DNA from: Sulfuricurvum sp.
GTDB taxonomy: Bacteria > Campylobacterota > Campylobacteria > Campylobacterales > Sulfurimonadaceae
NCBI GenBank assembly: GCA_022729835.1
Contig: DZBC01000083.1
Coordinates: forward strand, 1-8,926
Direction: 5' to 3'
DNA: 8,926 bases
Shown here: piece by piece, positions 6,409 through 8,926 of the stretch
Numbering within the stretch: the stretch's first letter is position 1
Layout of the letters: every line of letters starts with the position of its first letter
The notes under the pieces: model-generated
The model's database searches: none
What the model saw: the letters and a program-made list of their open reading frames with translations, nothing else
What the model was told of the DNA's origin: nothing
Made by a program: the position numbers and the translations under genes

Positions 6409-6409
6409 T
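6404..6409 (+). promoter_or_regulatory. -10 box of yebC
   Basis: A perfect TATAAT that contains the TAA stop (6406-6408) of the preceding gene. Transcription would start near 6416 and give a leader of about 20 nt. No -35 match is evident 17 bp upstream. It suggests yebC has its own promoter as well as any readthrough. Confidence 0.6.
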
Positions 6410-6436
6410 TTACAAATTTTTTAAGGACGTGCAAGT

Positions 6437-7147
6437 ATGGGAAGAGCGTTTGAATATCGTCGCGCCGCAAAAGAGAGACGCTGGGGGAATATGTCGCGTA
6501 TTTTCCCGAAGCTGGGCAAAATCATCACCATGGCCGCCAAAGAGGGGGGCGTAGACCCTGACATGAACCCAAAACTGCGCTTGGCCATCATGATGGCCAA
6601 AGCACAAAACATGCCTAAGGACAATATCGAAGCGGCGATCAAACGCGCCAGCGGCAAAGATGCCGCCGATATTGCAGAGCTCAACTATGAGGGCAAAGGC
6701 CCCCACGGTGTACTGTTTTTTGTCGAAACGGCTACCGACAACGGTACCCGAACCGTCGCCAATGTGCGCAGCTACTTTAGCAAATCCGGCGGCGAACTGC
6801 TCAAAAACGGCTCGCTTGAGTTTATGTTCACCCGAAAAGCGGTCTTTGAATTTGACCAAAAAGAGGGGATGGATCTTGAAGAGCTCGAACTCTCCTTGAT
6901 CGATTTCGGCCTAGAGAGTATCGAAGCAAACGAGGGTACTATCTACGCCTATGGTGAGTATACTGAGTTTGGCTCACTCTCACGCGGCTGCGAAGAGCTG
7001 GGCATTGAAGTCAAAAAAGCCGCGCTCCAGCGCATCCCCAACACTACGGTTGCGCTTAGCGAAGAGCAGATGATCGAAGTCGAAAAGCTCATCGACAAAC
7101 TCGAAGAGGACGACGACGTCCAGCAAGTCTTTACCAATATCGAATAG
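6437..7147 (+). CDS. yebC: YebC/PmpR (TACO1) family protein
   Basis: A 236-residue member of the YebC/TACO1 family, of normal length. These proteins were long called transcriptional regulators (PmpR); more recent work on bacterial and mitochondrial members supports a ribosome-associated role that relieves stalling, notably at proline runs. The sequence shows the family blocks in order: the basic N-terminus MGRAFEYRRAAKERRWGN, the NPKLRLAIMMAKAQNMPKDN helix (about residues 44-63), the YEGKGPHGVLFFVETATDN strand set, SYFSKSGGELLKNGSLEFMF, and the acidic C-terminus ending in a D-D-V-Q-Q-V-F-T-N block. The MGRAFEYRR opening is the variant typical of Campylobacterota and Bacteroidota rather than the MAGHSKW type. 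The ATG at 6437 has AAGGA nine nt upstream. It follows the nuclease-like gene by 28 nt and converges on tonB. Confidence 0.93.
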   Translation: MGRAFEYRRAAKERRWGNMSRIFPKLGKIITMAAKEGGVDPDMNPKLRLAIMMAKAQNMPKDNIEAAIKRASGKDAADIAELNYEGKGPHGVLFFVETATDNGTRTVANVRSYFSKSGGELLKNGSLEFMFTRKAVFEFDQKEGMDLEELELSLIDFGLESIEANEGTIYAYGEYTEFGSLSRGCEELGIEVKKAALQRIPNTTVALSEEQMIEVEKLIDKLEEDDDVQQVFTNIE

Positions 7148-7154
7148 CTTTTTT

Positions 7155-7181
7155 GTTTACATGTAAGCCTTACATGTAAAC
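7155..7181. repeat. Double TTACATGTAA forming a perfect inverted repeat
   Basis: Two exact palindromes (7157-7166 and 7170-7179) sit 3 nt apart in the 35-nt gap between the convergent yebC and tonB stops. Together they form a 13-bp perfect inverted repeat around a single C (GTTTACATGTAAG, C, CTTACATGTAAAC); as RNA this is a 12-bp stem with a GCC loop. It is not a standard terminator: the T run (7149-7154) lies before the stem on the + strand, and on the - strand the stem is followed by A residues. Confidence 0.85.
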
Positions 7182-7182
7182 A

Positions 7183-8007
7183 TCAATACCCCTGCAGATA
7201 ATACCCCACCCGATAACGTATCAATGTTTTTTGTGCTGGACGCGGATAGCGGCTGTAGGCGTATTCGATGGTCTCCTTGGTGGTGTCATCAAGGATATAA
7301 AATCCGCTACGCTCAATGAATTTTAGATCACTGATATCCCCATTGGGGTGCAGATAGAACTCCACAAGATTGTAACGGTTGACGCGCAGATTGCTGGGGA
7401 TATTGACCGCGCCGACGCGGTTGAGTGTCTCTTGGGTGATGCGCCGCATAACCTCTTGATTGTCGAGAATATACTTCTGCTCGCCTTCGCTGAGTTTACC
7501 GAACTCATCACCGTATAGCTCTTTCATATCTCCGCTGATACGGCTTTCACGCGCGCTACTTTTGGGTTTTTCTTCTCTTTTTTGCTCACTTGGTGATGGT
7601 TTGGAGAGCCGTGCATAAAGCGAAGAGGGCGCTTTGGTTTCGACTGGAATCAGCGTTTTTGGGGTGGGAATCGGTTCGGTTTTGGCTACCTTTGGCTCTG
7701 CCTTTTCTTGCGGCAAGTTGATCGGTTGCGGCGGCATCTTGGCTGGACCCGGTGTGAGGAAAGATTCTTGAATAAGCTGCCGACCTTTGGGCAGAGGCGG
7801 AGCCACCGGTGAGGGCTTCAGAGGCTTTTTCTCAAAGGACTCTTTGGCGACTTTGGGTTTCTCCTTGAGCGAAACCTTGATGCGCTGCGGCTCTTTGGTC
7901 GGCAACTTTGAGGGCTGCGGAACATGCTGCGTCCCGATCCAAAACAGGGCAATTAAAAGCAGATGAAAGAGCAGGGCAATCAAAAAAGCGGCGCTGGAGC
8001 GACTCAT
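7183..8007 (-). CDS. TonB family energy transducer
   Basis: A 274-residue protein that would couple the inner-membrane proton gradient to outer-membrane active transporters, for iron chelates or other scarce nutrients. Residues 1-5 are cytoplasmic with Arg3, and 7-24 form one membrane helix (AAFLIALLFHLLLIALFW). The region at about 28-155 is rich in Pro, Lys and Glu (PLKPSPVAPPLP, PEPIPTPKTLIP-like stretches), the usual rigid periplasm-spanning linker. Residues 205-274 resemble the TonB C-terminal domain: NRYNLVEFYLHPNGDISDLK, then RSGFYILDDTTKETI and a closing IRYRVGYYLQ strand. The ATG at 8007 is favoured: AAAGGA lies just upstream and the membrane helix begins at once; the more upstream start near 8043 would cover the promoter. 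No exbB, exbD or receptor gene is in the window. A palindrome abuts its Shine-Dalgarno. Confidence 0.85.
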   Translation of the reverse strand: MSRSSAAFLIALLFHLLLIALFWIGTQHVPQPSKLPTKEPQRIKVSLKEKPKVAKESFEKKPLKPSPVAPPLPKGRQLIQESFLTPGPAKMPPQPINLPQEKAEPKVAKTEPIPTPKTLIPVETKAPSSLYARLSKPSPSEQKREEKPKSSARESRISGDMKELYGDEFGKLSEGEQKYILDNQEVMRRITQETLNRVGAVNIPSNLRVNRYNLVEFYLHPNGDISDLKFIERSGFYILDDTTKETIEYAYSRYPRPAQKTLIRYRVGYYLQGY

Positions 8008-8015
8008 AGGTTCCT

Positions 8016-8025
8016 TTACATGTAA
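8016..8025. repeat. Palindrome TTACATGTAA in the tonB leader
   Basis: An exact copy lying 7 nt downstream of the tonB -10 box, so at about +1 to +10 of the tonB transcript, and running on the - strand into AAAGGA, the tonB Shine-Dalgarno. The flanks make it part of CCTTTACATGTAAGG, nearly a 14-bp palindrome. Confidence 0.85.
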
Positions 8026-8032
8026 GGCCGGA

Positions 8033-8038
8033 ATTATA
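8033..8038 (-). promoter_or_regulatory. -10 box of tonB
   Basis: A perfect TATAAT on the - strand, within GGCTATAATTCC. Transcription would start near 8026, at the edge of the palindrome, giving a leader of about 20 nt. It is one arm of the inverted repeat at 8033-8068. Confidence 0.65.
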
Positions 8039-8062
8039 GCCAAAGGGAGTAAGCGCTTTGGC

Positions 8063-8068
8063 TATAAT
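8063..8068 (+). promoter_or_regulatory. -10 box of hemL
   Basis: A perfect TATAAT in GGCTATAATGGCATC, 27 nt before the hemL ATG. Transcription would start near 8075, with a leader of about 20 nt holding AAGAGGA. No -35 match is visible 17 bp upstream; that space is filled by the shared inverted repeat. Confidence 0.65.
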
Positions 8069-8094
8069 GGCATCAAAAATAAGAGGATAATTTG

Positions 8095-8926
8095 ATGAAT
8101 ACTACCGCATCTGCGGCAGCTTTTGAAGCCGCGCAACAGCTTATTCCCGGTGGTGTCAATTCGCCTGTACGTGCTTTTAAAAGCGTCGGCGGCACACCGC
8201 TGTTTATCGCCAAGGGTGAAGGGGGCTATCTGATCGACATCGACGGTAACCGCTACGTCGATTATGTCCAGAGTTGGGGGCCACTGCTTTTTGGACATCG
8301 CGACGAGAGCATCGAAGCGGCAGTGATCGAAGCGGTCAAAAACGGGCTTAGTTTCGGTGCGCCGACTTTGGCGGAGACGGAGCTGGCCAAAGAGGTCGTG
8401 GGCCTTTTTGATTCGATGGATAAGGTGCGCTTTGTGAGCAGCGGTACCGAAGCGGTGATGAGTGCGATTCGCTTGGCGCGCGGATTTACACTGCGTGACG
8501 ACATAGTCAAGTTTGAAGGGTGTTACCACGGCCACAGTGATGCGTTGCTGGTACAGGCGGGCTCAGGCGCGGCCACCTTCGGTAACCCCAGTTCACCGGG
8601 CGTGCCTGCTGACTTTACCAAACATACCCTGCTGGCAAAATACAACGATATCGAAAGCGTCAAGCGCTGTTTTGAACAAAGTAGCGGTATCGCCTGTGTC
8701 ATCATCGAACCCATTGCGGGCAATATGGGGCTGGTTCCCGCCACCAAAGAGTTTCTTGCGAAACTGCGCACGCTGTGCGACGCACACGGGGCACTGCTCA
8801 TTTATGATGAAGTAATGAGCGGCTTTCGTGCTTCATTGTATGGGGCTGAGAGCATTACCGGTACCAAGCCTGATCTGCTTACTCTGGGTAAGGTGATCGG
8901 AGGCGGTATGCCTGTGGGTGCTTTTG
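8095..8926 (+). CDS. hemL: Glutamate-1-semialdehyde 2,1-aminomutase, partial (3' end outside window)
   Basis: The first 277 residues of HemL, the PLP enzyme that turns glutamate-1-semialdehyde into 5-aminolevulinate, the second step of the C5 route to haem and other tetrapyrroles, in the cytoplasm. The ATG at 8095 has AAGAGGA seven nt upstream. Family signatures are clear: PGGVNSPVRAFKSVGG near the N-terminus, YVDYVQSWGP, VRFVSSGTEAVMSAIRLARG, FEGCYHGHSDALL, and IYDEVMSGFR. The PLP-binding lysine is Lys266 in TLGKVIGGG, the expected position. SWGPLLFGH and GFRASLYGAE differ slightly from the commoner forms and look like normal variation. The frame is open to the window end, so about the last 150 residues are missing. 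It diverges from tonB, which is functionally suggestive (haem synthesis and iron uptake). Confidence 0.96.
   Translation, partial: MNTTASAAAFEAAQQLIPGGVNSPVRAFKSVGGTPLFIAKGEGGYLIDIDGNRYVDYVQSWGPLLFGHRDESIEAAVIEAVKNGLSFGAPTLAETELAKEVVGLFDSMDKVRFVSSGTEAVMSAIRLARGFTLRDDIVKFEGCYHGHSDALLVQAGSGAATFGNPSSPGVPADFTKHTLLAKYNDIESVKRCFEQSSGIACVIIEPIAGNMGLVPATKEFLAKLRTLCDAHGALLIYDEVMSGFRASLYGAESITGTKPDLLTLGKVIGGGMPVGAF

Larger units (their letters stand above)
8033..8068. repeat. 13-bp inverted repeat joining the tonB and hemL promoters
   Basis: ATTATAGCCAAAG (8033-8045) and CTTTGGCTATAAT (8056-8068) are exact reverse complements separated by 10 bp. Each arm contains a TATAAT reading outward, so the divergent tonB and hemL promoters have identical sequence over 13 bp. 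It lies upstream of both expected start sites and so acts as DNA, not RNA. Confidence 0.85.

Noticed and set aside
7145..7185. An intrinsic bidirectional terminator between yebC and tonB
   Set aside because: The stem is AT-rich and has no U run after it on either strand; the six-T run precedes the stem on the + strand.
1..8926. CRISPR arrays, tRNA or rRNA genes, transposases, prophage genes
   Set aside because: No evenly spaced direct repeats, no cloverleaf or rRNA sequence, and no mobile-element protein motifs were seen.

Overview
The window most likely comes from a free-living Campylobacterota (epsilonproteobacterial) genome of medium GC. This is inferred from gene content: an LPP20-type lipoprotein, the phylum's style of YebC, a HemL of the C5 haem pathway, tight gene packing, and promoters made of a good -10 box with little recognisable -35. 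No species can be named from the sequence alone.

Left part (1-3703): an envelope lipoprotein region. A TPR protein cut by the window edge and an LPP20 lipoprotein (GTG start directly after the preceding stop) run on the + strand. They meet, tail to tail and sharing a TTAA, a four-gene - strand operon transcribed from about 3724: a CsgG/HfaB-family lipoprotein, a 97-residue PEGA-like lipoprotein, a DUF4810 lipoprotein and a DUF799 (GNA1162-like) lipoprotein. All four carry a signal peptide ending in a lipobox cysteine, and their genes are 3 nt apart or overlap. The CsgG/DUF4810/DUF799 trio recurs together in Proteobacteria, including Neisseria. The PEGA-like member looks like an addition here.

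Middle part (3704-7147, + strand): a RhlE-like DEAD-box RNA helicase, an unrecognised 374-residue protein with a PD-(D/E)XK nuclease-like core that appears to start at a rare ATT codon, and yebC, a translation factor gene with its own -10 box overlapping the previous stop codon.

Right part (7148-8926): a TonB-family energy transducer on the - strand and hemL (cut by the window end) on the + strand. They diverge from promoters whose two TATAAT boxes are the ends of a 13-bp perfect inverted repeat.

The most striking signal is a 10-bp palindrome, TTACATGTAA. It occurs five times exactly and at least twice in near-perfect form between 3750 and 8025, where about 0.01 exact copies are expected by chance. 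At three genes (rhlE, the ATT-start gene, tonB) it lies just downstream of a -10-like box and runs into the Shine-Dalgarno sequence. A pair forms a perfect inverted repeat in the 35-nt gap between the convergent yebC and tonB genes. One copy lies inside the rhlE coding region. It could be an operator, a methylation, uptake or chromosome-organisation motif, or a small dispersed repeat; the window cannot decide which.
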